Part shown: in pieces, positions 1 through 8,366 of the stretch | Numbering within the stretch: position 1 is the first letter of the stretch | Layout of the letters: every line of letters begins with the position of its first letter | Made by a program: the position numbers and the translations under genes | Source: Diaphorobacter ruginosibacter | GTDB taxonomy: Bacteria; Pseudomonadota; Gammaproteobacteria; Burkholderiales; Burkholderiaceae_C | DNA length: 64,000 bases | Assembly (NCBI RefSeq): GCF_014395975.1 | Contig: NZ_CP060714.1 | Coordinates: forward strand, 248,001-312,000 | Direction of reading: 5' to 3' | Notes under the pieces: generated by a model | The model's database searches: none | The model's input: the letters and a program-made list of their open reading frames with translations, nothing else | Told to the model about the DNA's origin: nothing

Positions 1-1422
1 GCCGCCGGTGATCGACAGCGACGGTGTCGCGTTCCACGTCACGTCGCCGTAGGCGGCGGTCTCGCGGTAGCGGCTCGGTGTCGAGGACGTGAGCAGGTTG
101 ACCATGTTCGGGCTGCCGGTCACGTTGGCGTTGATGCCGCCGTTGACGGCGCCGCGCTCGCGGTTCAGGTACAGGCCTGCAAGCCATTCGAACTCGATGC
201 CCGACCGCGAGGTCAGGCGGAACTCCTGGCTGACCCGGTTCTGGTCCACGTTGCTGAACAGGGGCACGGTGCTCACCGGCAGGCCCGCGGCCCGCAGCGC
301 GGGCCCATAGAGACCGGTCATGTCCGTGTTGCTGCGGATCTCGGTGTCCTGTGCCGACGTGATCGAGTTCAGGCGTGCCCACCCGAAGTCGTACTCCACA
401 TCCGCGCCGATGATGGCCGTGCGGTTGGCGTAGGGCTCGCGTACCGAGAGAAAGCGCTGGCGCTCGCCGATCACCGGGCGCAGCGTGCGCATGTCCAGAT
501 CCTCGTAGCCCAGGCCCTTGCGCTTGATGTCCTGCACCGTGCCCGTCAGGCGCACCGTCAGCTCGCGTGTCGGCGTGAGCAGCAGCGAAAGCCGGCCGCC
601 TTCGGTATGGCCGCGATTGACGTTCGACATGGCAGCGGGCCCCACGGCATCGTAGCTGCCGCCGACGCGATCGGTGAAGCCGGCGATGCGCAGGCCTGCG
701 ACGTCTTCCTTCAGCGGAATGTTGACCACGCCGCTCAGCGTCATGCCCGGGCCGCCCCCCTGGGTGGCCGAGGCGCCCAGCTTCATGGAGCCGGAGAACT
801 CCGTGGTGTCGGGCTGGTTGGTCACGTACTTGAGCACGCCGCCCATGGCGCCGGCGCCATACAGGGTGCCCTGCGGACCGCGCAGCACCTCGATGTGGTT
901 CAGGTCGAGCAGGCCCATGTCCAGCGGTGTGAAGCCGCCCAGCGCCGCCGATGAGCTCAGGCCCGTGGCGACATCGTCCACGTACACGCCGACGGTGGCC
1001 ACGGTCTGCGAGGGGCCGGTGGTCAGCCCGCGCATGCTGAGCACGCCGCCCACGGTGCCGCTGCTCGTGAGGTTCACGCCGGGCTGCTCGGCGAGATAGT
1101 CGGGCAGCCCCTTGGCGCCGGAGCGCTCCAGTTCCTCGCCCTTCATCAGGTTGACCTGCATCGGCACCTCGCGCACGGGCTCGCGACGGCGCGTGGCGGT
1201 GATGGTGATGGCGTCCAGCGTGGGAGGGGTCTGGGCCTTGGCGTCGGTGGTTTCCGTCGAGGCGGCGGCGGGCGATTCGGATGCCGGGGTCTCCTGTGCC
1301 TGGGCCTGTGTGGCCTGGCTCATCAATGCGGCGGCCGAGGCGACCAGCAGTGCAAGCTGCCTGGCGCGGGGTGCGGCGGATGGGGAAAACCGGCCAGGCC
1401 GGGCTTTGGCAGAACGACTCAT
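1..1422 (-). CDS. TonB-dependent outer-membrane receptor (C-terminal part outside window)
   Basis: The minus strand is open from an ATG at 1422 to the window edge, giving 474 residues of a receptor whose barrel continues beyond base 1. A basic N-terminus, a hydrophobic signal peptide ending near AQAQA, then a plug domain are visible. The plug contains the TonB-box-like stretch DAITITATRR, the segment EVLRGPQGTLYGAGAMGG and a following barrel. GGAG lies about 10 bases before the ATG. The family imports siderophores, cobalamin or other large or scarce ligands across the outer membrane using TonB energy. Standing at the edge of a catabolic island, it may take up an aromatic substrate instead of a metal chelate, but that is inference. 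It is transcribed away from the D-aminopeptidase-like gene's terminator. Confidence 0.9.
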   Translation of the reverse strand, partial: MSRSAKARPGRFSPSAAPRARQLALLVASAAALMSQATQAQAQETPASESPAAASTETTDAKAQTPPTLDAITITATRRREPVREVPMQVNLMKGEELERSGAKGLPDYLAEQPGVNLTSSGTVGGVLSMRGLTTGPSQTVATVGVYVDDVATGLSSSAALGGFTPLDMGLLDLNHIEVLRGPQGTLYGAGAMGGVLKYVTNQPDTTEFSGSMKLGASATQGGGPGMTLSGVVNIPLKEDVAGLRIAGFTDRVGGSYDAVGPAAMSNVNRGHTEGGRLSLLLTPTRELTVRLTGTVQDIKRKGLGYEDLDMRTLRPVIGERQRFLSVREPYANRTAIIGADVEYDFGWARLNSITSAQDTEIRSNTDMTGLYGPALRAAGLPVSTVPLFSNVDQNRVSQEFRLTSRSGIEFEWLAGLYLNRERGAVNGGINANVTGSPNMVNLLTSSTPSRYRETAAYGDVTWNATPSLSITGG

Positions 1423-1710
1423 GGTGCTGATGTCTCCAGAAAGTTTTTTGAGTGGGGTCGATTCAGTCGCGATGCTACAAATAAATATACGTATTGGCAA
1501 TTAATTTTCTAATTTGTATAAAAATTTCAGAAATTGATAATTTGCGGCATACAAATCCTCGTGCCGCAATCCGTACAGACCCTGTATTCCGGAGCGGCTT
1601 TCCCCTCTGGCGTGCCATTCGAAACCGCAGATCCGACGAAAAGGCATGCCGCAGCCACGCCATGCATGGGGATGGCATGAAATTTCCACATTGTCGAAAT
1701 TGGAAAAAAA
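1423..1710. promoter_or_regulatory. AT-rich intergenic region upstream of the TonB receptor
   Basis: This gene-free stretch is strongly AT-rich between about 1480 and 1560, unlike the flanking coding DNA, and should contain the promoter of the minus-strand receptor gene starting at 1422. I cannot place a single convincing -35/-10 pair. No real ORF is supported. The sequence around 1694-1704 (TCGAAATTGGA) resembles, on the opposite strand, the TCCAATT repeats found upstream of the XRE-cupin gene. Confidence 0.4.
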
Positions 1711-1748
1711 AGACCAGGTCGCCTCCCTCGCGTGGAGGCGCCTGGTCT
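1711..1748 (-). terminator. rho-independent terminator of the D-aminopeptidase-like gene
   Basis: An interrupted stem pairs AGACCAGG + CGCCTCC with GGAGGCG + CCTGGTCT. Read on the minus strand it is followed by a run of eight T residues (1703-1710 as A on the plus strand). It lies about 100 bases past the stop at 1850. Confidence 0.85.
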
Positions 1749-1849
1749 GAAAGGCGGGGGCAGGCCCCCGCCGCTTCACTCCGCGCGCGGCCGGTCAGCC
1801 GGATGCGCGGAACAGGGAACGCTGTAGCGTCTGGTGTGTGGCCGCGTGT

Positions 1850-3582
1850 TCAGGCCTCGGCCAGGCGCCTGAAGAGAACGTGCCGGGAGCGCAGGCTGCT
1901 CACGTGAAAGCCCGTGATGCGGCCGTCGCTCTCGCGCACGAGGCACAGCACGCCGTGCGCCTTGGCGCCGGGAGACAGGTCGCCCTGCAGCGCAAAGATG
2001 TCGGGGGACAGCGGCAGGAGCTCCACGGATGGCGTGGCGATCGAGCCGAATGTCTGCAGCTTCAGAAATTGGCGGCCTGCCTCCGTCTCCAGCGTGAGGC
2101 ATGCATCCACCCCGAGGTCGGCCGCGTGGTAGCGGCCGACCAGTGCGGGCGCGGCCTCTTCCACGCCGGGGGGCGCTCCGGTGATGAGTTCGAGCTGGCT
2201 GGCGCAACCCGCCTCGCTGAACCGCAGGTGCCCCGGGGGGCTCCCTCCGTTGCCAACGAGGAGGTTTCGACGACGAAGGGCCCCGCCGCCAGGTCCTCGA
2301 ACCCGATACGCAGCAGGTCACCTTCATCGCGCAATGCGACAGGCGGACGGCGGAACAGGCTCAGCCCCAGCTGGCCTTCGGGCGTTTCGGCGAACCCGAC
2401 CACCATGCCGGAGCAGGGATCCCGGTAGCACGAGCCGAGCATGGGCTGGAAGCGCGCGCCTGCCACCCGGGCCTCGGCGGCGGCAAGCGCTGCATCGCCG
2501 AGCACGGCGTCGACCACCTTGTTCGCCAGGCTTGGCATGCTGGCCTCGAGTCCATTGGCCATCAGCACGACGTCCAGTTCATGGTCCGGAACGGTCAGCA
2601 TCTGGCAACTGCCGCCCACCACCGCGCCGGCGTGGTGGATGACCTTGACCCCTCGGTACAGGTGCTGCATCAGGCCCAGGCTGTAGACGGACTGCAGGCC
2701 ATTGTTCAGTGTCGCCGTCGACAGCATCTGCCGCCAGCTCTCCGCGCTGCCGACCGTCTTCGGGCCACGCAGGTGCGCGAGCCAGCGCAGCATGTCGTCG
2801 ACCGTCGACACCATGGCTCCCTCGCCAAGGATTTCCTCGGAGGGAAAGACGCCCAGCCGCCAGCCGCCGCCCAGTTCGGCGGGCTGCGGCACATGCAGCG
2901 TGGCAAGGCCGCGGTGGATACGGAAGTCGCAGGGCACCGACGCGGTATCGACCATGCCCATCGGTCCGAAGATACGCTCCTGCATGAATTGCTCGAAACG
3001 CATGCCGCTCGCGCGCTCGATCGCCAGGGACAGCAGGTGGTAGCCGCCATTGCAGTAGAGCTGGCTTTCGCCGGGCTCGAAGTTCGATTCGGACTGGCGC
3101 ACCATCGTCGCCAGTCCGGCTCCCCTGGGCTGGACGGCCAGGCCATCCGACAGGGAGCTCAGGTCCACATGGCAGCGATAGCCGCTGGTGTGCGTCATCA
3201 ACTGGCGCAGGCTAGGGTCGACCGTGCGCTGCGGCAGTTCGGGAAGATAGGTGCGGACCGGGGCATCCACGTCCAGGCGGCCCTCCTCGGCGAGCAGAAG
3301 TGCCGCCAGGCAGGTGAAGTGCTTGCTGCTCGAACCGATGCGCATCAGCGTCGCGGGTGTGTTCGCCACCCCTAGGGCCACGTTCGCCAGGCCGAAGCCG
3401 CGGCGGTAGACGATGCGGCCGCGTTGGGCCACGCCCACCACCATCCCGGGCGCATCGCTGCGATTGGCAAATGCGAATACTTCGTCCAGCGCGGCCGTCA
3501 TTGCCGTGGCCTCCGCGGTAGGTTGGGCCGCGTCGAGGCGGGCTGTTGAGGGTTTTGTCTCCGTCTTGCCTAGTTCGCTCAT
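1850..3582 (-). CDS. D-aminopeptidase / S12-family serine hydrolase (frameshifted as sequenced)
   Basis: The N-terminal two thirds is a penicillin-binding-protein/class C beta-lactamase fold with all expected motifs: SxxK within MRIGSSSKHFT, YxN in YCNGGYH and HxG in IHHAGAVVGG. The C-terminal part (LVGRYHAADLG..., to the stop at 1850) resembles the beta-barrel domains of Ochrobactrum-type D-aminopeptidase, which removes N-terminal D-residues from short peptides or amides. The two parts lie in different frames: the reading frame slips at a C4/G6 run at 2231-2240, where one extra base restores a continuous protein of about 577 residues. I chose the ATG at 3582 because AGGA precedes it; longer starts add unconserved residues. 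It is divergent from the XRE-cupin gene. Esterase or D-amidase activity is an alternative to D-aminopeptidase. Confidence 0.8.
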
Positions 3583-3780
3583 GGGTTGTCCTCGCGTCGT
3601 GCGGTATGAGTTTGAAGAGGTACGTCGCACGCGGTGGAATGAATCCTACAATGTTTTTTCCAATTTGGATAATTTTTCTCCAATTCGATAAAGCGGATAG
3701 AATTAGACAAAAGTTCTCACCGGGTATAAATTCCGTTATCGCCACTTGCATTGACCGCAGAGTCAACCACTTCACCCTTC
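3583..3780. promoter_or_regulatory. divergent promoter region with direct repeats
   Basis: This AT-rich spacer separates the divergent D-aminopeptidase-like and XRE-cupin genes. It contains two similar elements, TCCAATTTGGATAA at 3659-3672 and TCCAATTCGATA at 3679-3690, on the same strand and exactly 20 bases apart, about two helical turns. That arrangement fits an operator bound by the adjacent XRE regulator, but binding is inferred. Confidence 0.5.
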
Positions 3781-4461
3781 ATGCTTGACGCGTCACCAGC
3801 CCCCATCACCCCTCGCCAACCTCCGGGAGAGGCGATTCGCGCCCTGCGCAAACGCCTCGGACTCACCTTGGGCGAGGTCAGCAAGCGGACGGGGATGAGC
3901 GTGTCCACGCTGTCCAAGCTCGAAAAGGGCCATGCGTCGCTTTCCTACGAGAAGCTGCACCTGATTGCGCGTGGCCTGAATGTGGACATGTCGCAGGTCA
4001 TCGCCCCGGCGGGCAATCATTCGGCAAGTGCCGCATCTCCCCACACCCGCGCAACCGGGCGCCGCACCATCCAGCGCAGCGGCGAGGGGCTGCCGCTGGG
4101 CAATCCCAACTACGGGACGACGTATCTGGCCACCGAGCTGCTGAACAAGCGGCTCATTCCCATGATCACCACCATCCAGGCGCGAAGCATCGAGGAATTC
4201 CTCAAGGAGTTCGGCGATTTCGTCCGTCACCCCGGTGAAGAATTCAGCTACGTGATCGAGGGCCAGGTGGAATTCCATACCGAGCTCTATGCCCCGGTGG
4301 TGCTCAATGCAGGCGACTCGATCTACTTCGATGGAAACATGGGCCATGCCTACCTCGCCGTGGGCGACGTGCCCAGCCGGCTGCTGACGGTCTGCGAGTC
4401 CGCTGGCTCGGATCATCCGGGCAAGGCGGATGCACACGAAGCGCGCCCGAGCGCGGACTGA
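3781..4461 (+). CDS. XRE-family transcriptional regulator with C-terminal cupin domain
   Basis: Residues about 15-70 form a Cro/CI-type helix-turn-helix (EVSKRTGMSVSTLSKLEKG). Residues about 135-210 form a cupin with HPGEEFSYVIEGQVEF and a later GHAY motif. HTH-cupin proteins are small-molecule-responsive regulators, often controlling uptake or catabolic genes next to them. The ATG at 3781 gives 226 residues; a TTG at 3751 is possible but neither has a clear ribosome-binding site. Its divergent neighbour, the D-aminopeptidase-like gene, is the natural target. The cupin could sense a peptide, amine or carboxylate; nothing in the sequence fixes the ligand. Confidence 0.88.
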   Translation: MLDASPAPITPRQPPGEAIRALRKRLGLTLGEVSKRTGMSVSTLSKLEKGHASLSYEKLHLIARGLNVDMSQVIAPAGNHSASAASPHTRATGRRTIQRSGEGLPLGNPNYGTTYLATELLNKRLIPMITTIQARSIEEFLKEFGDFVRHPGEEFSYVIEGQVEFHTELYAPVVLNAGDSIYFDGNMGHAYLAVGDVPSRLLTVCESAGSDHPGKADAHEARPSAD

Positions 4462-4539
4462 CGCCCCCGCACCCCCACCCGTGCCTCGAGCGGGCTTCGC
4501 GGTGACCCGGCGGGCAGGGAATGCGCCGAGAATAGCCGG

Positions 4540-5457
4540 ATGACTGAGAACAAGCTTCCATCGCTGCGAGGATTGCCTTCGGTGCGGCAACTGCGCGCCT
4601 TCGTCGCGGTCTACCAGAGCGGCCACATCTCGGCGGCGGCGGACATGCTGTCCGTGACCCAGCCCGCCGTTACCGTGCTGCTGCGGGAAATGGAGGAGCG
4701 CCTGGGCGTGCGGCTGTTCGACCGGTCCACGCGCGCGTTGCGGCGGACCGAGGCCGCTGCCGAGGCCTACGGCCATGCCATGCGCACGCTCGCCGAGCTC
4801 GAGTCCCTGGGGAGGAGCATGGTCGATTTCTCCGCGGGCAGGAAGGGTCGGCTCCGCATCGCGGCCACATCGACCGTGGCGCAGACGCTGCTGCCCTCGA
4901 TCCTCAGGGAATACACCGCGCTGCACCCCGACGTTCATTTGCTCATCGACGACTGCGCGCCGGGAGAATTTGTCGAGCGGATCATGAGCGAGCGCGTCGA
5001 TTGCGGCATCGGCACGCTGGAAACCCCCATCCCCGGACTGGAGGAGCAGGTGTTCCGCCACGATCCGCTGGTCGCGGTGGCGCAGGCCAGGTTCTTCGCC
5101 TCCGACAGGCCGTTGACATGGAAGCAGCTTGGCGCCTTTCCGATCATCACGGTGAAGGCCGGATACGGCGTGCGGCGGCGCATCGAGCGCGCGGCATCCG
5201 AGGCGTGCGTGGCGCTGCGCGTCGAGCACGAGGTGTCCCTGCTCACCACCGCCCTGGCGCTGGCGAGCGGAGGCCTCGGCGTGGCCGTGGTGCCGGGCTC
5301 GATTGTTGGCGCGGCCAGCAGCGAGGGGCTGGTCACGCGCCGGATCCTGCGTCCGCTGGTGGAACGCAACACCGCGTTCATCTACAAGCGGGAGCGCACG
5401 CTGCCGCCCACCGCGGCAAGCCTGCAGGAGCTGCTGCTGAAGCGCTTGAAGGGATAA
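4540..5457 (+). CDS. LysR-family transcriptional regulator
   Basis: A typical LysR protein of 305 residues. The N-terminal winged HTH (QLRAFVAVYQSGHISAAADMLSVTQPAVTVLLREMEERLGVRLFDR, shown in part by QPAVTVLLREMEERLG) is followed by a periplasmic-binding-like effector domain from about residue 100. It precedes the flavin monooxygenase and Bug protein genes on the same strand. LysR regulators usually activate neighbouring catabolic operons in response to a pathway intermediate, so control of the 5600-8263 genes is the simplest reading. The LysR gene is on the same strand as its presumed target, which is less usual than divergence. Confidence 0.9.
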   Translation: MTENKLPSLRGLPSVRQLRAFVAVYQSGHISAAADMLSVTQPAVTVLLREMEERLGVRLFDRSTRALRRTEAAAEAYGHAMRTLAELESLGRSMVDFSAGRKGRLRIAATSTVAQTLLPSILREYTALHPDVHLLIDDCAPGEFVERIMSERVDCGIGTLETPIPGLEEQVFRHDPLVAVAQARFFASDRPLTWKQLGAFPIITVKAGYGVRRRIERAASEACVALRVEHEVSLLTTALALASGGLGVAVVPGSIVGAASSEGLVTRRILRPLVERNTAFIYKRERTLPPTAASLQELLLKRLKG

Positions 5458-5599
5458 ATAACCTTTCCTTATTGATCATCGCAATTCCTTCATTTCACTC
5501 GTCCGCGATCTTTCGTTTCAATGCCACGCTGAAATGAAGCAACCCCCTGTGGCGTTTTGCAGCGCCCTGGATCACCGGTACGAACTTTGGAGCGATGAG

Positions 5600-7273
5600 A
5601 TGAAGGAAGAATTGACGGCCCAGGTCCTGATTGTTGGTGGCGGCCCGGTGGGCCTCACGCTGGCGATGGACCTGGCGCAGCGCGGCATCGACGTGCTGCT
5701 GGCGGAGACCCGGGAGCGCGGCGAGCCGCCCAGCGTCAAGTGCAATCACACGTCGGCGCGTTCCATGGAGGTGTTCCGCCGCCTGGGCGTGGCCGAGGCC
5801 CTGCGCAACGCCGGATTGCCCGCGGACTACCCCAACGACGTGGCCTACCGCACCACGTTCACGGGCACCGAGCTCTCGCGGATCCCGATTCCCGCGCGCG
5901 ACGTGCGCTACTCGGCCACCGGCGGGCCCGATACCTGGTGGCCCACGCCCGAGCCTCCGCACCGCATCAACCAGATCTTCCTGGAGCCCGTTCTCTTCGA
6001 ACATGCGCTCGCCCAGCCGAACCTGCGCATTCTCAACCGCACGCGGATCGACGAGTTCGTCCAGGACGAGCAGGGCGTCACCGCGCAGGCGGTGGACCTG
6101 GAATCGGACAGGCGCTTCACCGTCCGCAGCCAGTACATGATCGGCTGCGATGGCGGCAAGTCCGCCGTGCGCAAGGCGATCGGCGCCAAGCTGTCGGGAA
6201 CCGCCGTCGTCGGCCGCGTGCAGTCCACCTATTTCCGCGCACCGGACCTGTACCAGCGGACCGGCAACCAGCGCGCATGGGCCACCTTCTCCATCAACCC
6301 GCGCCGCTCGGGCAACGTGTATGCCATCGACGGGCGCGAGACGTTCCTGCTGCACAACTACCTGAAGTCCGACGAGACGGATTTCGATTCGGTCGACCGC
6401 GACTGGGCCATCCGGGAGATCCTGGGCGTCGGAGCCGACTTCCAGTACGAGATCCTGAGCAAGGAGGACTGGGTCGGCCGCCGGCTGGTGGCCGACAAGT
6501 TCCGTGACCGCCGCGTGTTCATCTGCGGCGACGCGGCCCACCTCTGGATCCCGATGGCGGGCTATGGCATGAATGCGGGCATTGCCGACGCCATGAACCT
6601 GTCCTGGCTGCTGGCGGCGCGCCTGCAGGGCTGGGGCACCGAGGCGATTCTTTCGGCCTACGAGGCCGAGCGCCTGCCCATCACCGAGCAGGTGTCGAAC
6701 TTCGCCATGAAGCACGCGATCGCCCTGCAGGCCAAACGCGAAGGCGTGCCCGCCCATCTCGAGGACGACGACAGCTGCGGCGAAGCCACGCGCCGGGAGG
6801 TGGGGCAATCGCTGTACGACCTGAACGTCAAGCAGTACTGCTGCGGCGGCCTCAACTTCGGCTACTTCTACGACCAGTCGCCCATCATCGCGTACGACGG
6901 GACTCCCCAGCCCGGCTACACCATGGACCAGTTCACGCCGTCGACCGTGCCGGGCTGCCGCACGCCGCACGTGTGGCTCGACGACGGCCGTTCGCTGTAC
7001 GACGCCATGGGCGCCGGCTACACGCTGCTGCGCACCGATCCGGCCGTCTCCACCGCGCCATTGGAGGAGGCAGCCGCCGCCAGAGGCGTGCCGCTGAAGG
7101 TGATGGATGTGCAGTCCACGGAGGCCCGTGGCCTGTACCGGCATGCGCTGGTGCTCTCGCGTCCCGACCAGCATGTGGCCTGGCGCGGCATCCGATGCCC
7201 CGAGGACTCCCTGGGGCTGATCGACCAGTTGCGCGGTGCGCGCCAGGATGCCGGTGCCGGCGTGGGAGCCTGA
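5600..7273 (+). CDS. FAD-dependent aromatic hydroxylase (class A flavoprotein monooxygenase)
   Basis: A 557-residue single-component flavin monooxygenase of the PHBH/MhpA/phenol-hydroxylase type. The dinucleotide motif GGGPVG lies near residue 14, and the second FAD/ribityl-binding motif is FICGDAAHLWIPMAGYGMNAG at about residues 305-325. The C-terminal extension of more than 150 residues is thioredoxin-like, as in phenol 2-monooxygenase relatives. The enzyme would use NAD(P)H and O2 to hydroxylate a phenolic ring. I prefer the ATG at 5600 (MKEELTAQVL) because GGAG lies seven bases before it and the GxGxxG motif is then close to the N-terminus. The ATG at 5534 adds 22 unconserved residues. 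The Bug protein gene follows after 3 bases. Confidence 0.88.
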   Translation: MKEELTAQVLIVGGGPVGLTLAMDLAQRGIDVLLAETRERGEPPSVKCNHTSARSMEVFRRLGVAEALRNAGLPADYPNDVAYRTTFTGTELSRIPIPARDVRYSATGGPDTWWPTPEPPHRINQIFLEPVLFEHALAQPNLRILNRTRIDEFVQDEQGVTAQAVDLESDRRFTVRSQYMIGCDGGKSAVRKAIGAKLSGTAVVGRVQSTYFRAPDLYQRTGNQRAWATFSINPRRSGNVYAIDGRETFLLHNYLKSDETDFDSVDRDWAIREILGVGADFQYEILSKEDWVGRRLVADKFRDRRVFICGDAAHLWIPMAGYGMNAGIADAMNLSWLLAARLQGWGTEAILSAYEAERLPITEQVSNFAMKHAIALQAKREGVPAHLEDDDSCGEATRREVGQSLYDLNVKQYCCGGLNFGYFYDQSPIIAYDGTPQPGYTMDQFTPSTVPGCRTPHVWLDDGRSLYDAMGAGYTLLRTDPAVSTAPLEEAAAARGVPLKVMDVQSTEARGLYRHALVLSRPDQHVAWRGIRCPEDSLGLIDQLRGARQDAGAGVGA

Positions 7274-7276
7274 GTC

Positions 7277-8263
7277 ATGATGAACCGACGTCAATGGACA
7301 CTGTCCCTCGCGGCGCTTCCCGCCGCTCTTGCGACAACCCCGATGGCCGCGATGGCCAATGAAGGCAAGCCCGTCACCATCGTCGTGCCCTACGCTGCCG
7401 GAGGCACCACCGACATGCTGGGGCGCCTGCTCGCCAAGGAACTGGCACCGCTGCTCAGGCGCACCATCATCGTCGACAACAAGCCCGGCGCGGGCAGCGC
7501 GATTGGCGCGGCTTACGTCGCCAAGGCTCCCGCGGATGGCAGCGTGCTGCTGGTGGCGACCAGCACCACGCTGGCCATCAACCCGTCCCTCTACAGGAAG
7601 CTCCCCTACGATCCGGCCAGGGACTTCGTGCCGGTCGGAATGATCGGCGCCGTGCCGCTGGCCGTGGTGACGCATGCCTCCGTGCCGGCCCGGACCCTGG
7701 AGGAACTGGTGGCGCTTTCCAGGTCCAGGCGGGAAGGCCTGTCCTACGGCTCGGCCGGCAATGGAAGCCCGCAGCACCTGGCGGCGGAAATGCTCAAGGC
7801 CGCCACGGGCGCCAGGCTCAACCACGTGCCCTACAAGGGCAGCGCCCTGGCCGTGACGGACCTGCTGGGCCAGCAGATCGACGTGATGTTCAGCGACATC
7901 GCGCCGGTGCTGCAGCATGTGAAGAGCGGGCGGCTGCGCGCCCTGGCCGTGACGTCGCCGCGGCGGCAGGCCTCCATGCCCGACGTGCCGGCCGTGGCCG
8001 AGTCGGGCATCAAGGGAACGGCCGATTTTGACGCGGTCGCCTGGCAAAGCCTGGTCGCCCCGGCGGGGACGTCCCGGGAGCTTGTCGGCAAGATGGCGGC
8101 TGCGCTCTCGAAGGTCATGTCCGAGGCGTCGGTCCGCGCCCAGCTCGCGCGCGACGGGCTGGAACCTGGCAGCATCGCGCCGGAGCAACTGGCCGAGTAC
8201 ATCCGCTCCGAGACGGCGCGCTGGGCCGCTGTCGTGCGGTTTTCGGGCGCCACGGTGGATTGA
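7277..8263 (+). CDS. Bug/TctC-family periplasmic solute-binding protein
   Basis: The 328-residue protein has an N-terminal twin-arginine-like signal (NRRQWTLSLAA...AMA) and then the Bug family core VTIVVPYAAGGTTDMLGRLLA, PGAGSAIGA and YGSAGNGSPQHL. Bug proteins bind carboxylated or aromatic ligands in the periplasm. Many are orphan receptors without TctAB membrane partners in the same locus, as here. The start is three bases after the monooxygenase stop, so the two are cotranscribed. The ligand is probably the monooxygenase substrate or a related acid, which is inference. Confidence 0.93.
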   Translation: MMNRRQWTLSLAALPAALATTPMAAMANEGKPVTIVVPYAAGGTTDMLGRLLAKELAPLLRRTIIVDNKPGAGSAIGAAYVAKAPADGSVLLVATSTTLAINPSLYRKLPYDPARDFVPVGMIGAVPLAVVTHASVPARTLEELVALSRSRREGLSYGSAGNGSPQHLAAEMLKAATGARLNHVPYKGSALAVTDLLGQQIDVMFSDIAPVLQHVKSGRLRALAVTSPRRQASMPDVPAVAESGIKGTADFDAVAWQSLVAPAGTSRELVGKMAAALSKVMSEASVRAQLARDGLEPGSIAPEQLAEYIRSETARWAAVVRFSGATVD

Positions 8264-8314
8264 TCGGCACGCTTGTTCGCCGGTTCGCGCGCGCATCCCG
8301 GTTCCTCACAAAAG

Positions 8315-8350
8315 AAACGGCAGGAAGCATGGAGCTCCCTGCCGTTTTTT
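8315..8350. terminator. rho-independent terminator between convergent genes
   Basis: ACGGCAGG pairs with CCTGCCGT, followed on the plus strand by six T residues (8345-8350), and preceded by A-rich sequence that could serve the other strand. It ends the monooxygenase-Bug operon and may also act on the convergent flavin reductase gene. Confidence 0.85.
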
Positions 8351-8366
8351 CTTTTCCTCAAGCAGA

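Noticed and set aside
5495..8296. Very long minus-strand ORF (933 codons) opposite the monooxygenase and Bug genes
   Set aside because: It is the antisense shadow of two well-supported genes, has low-complexity His/Arg/Gly composition and no recognisable domain.
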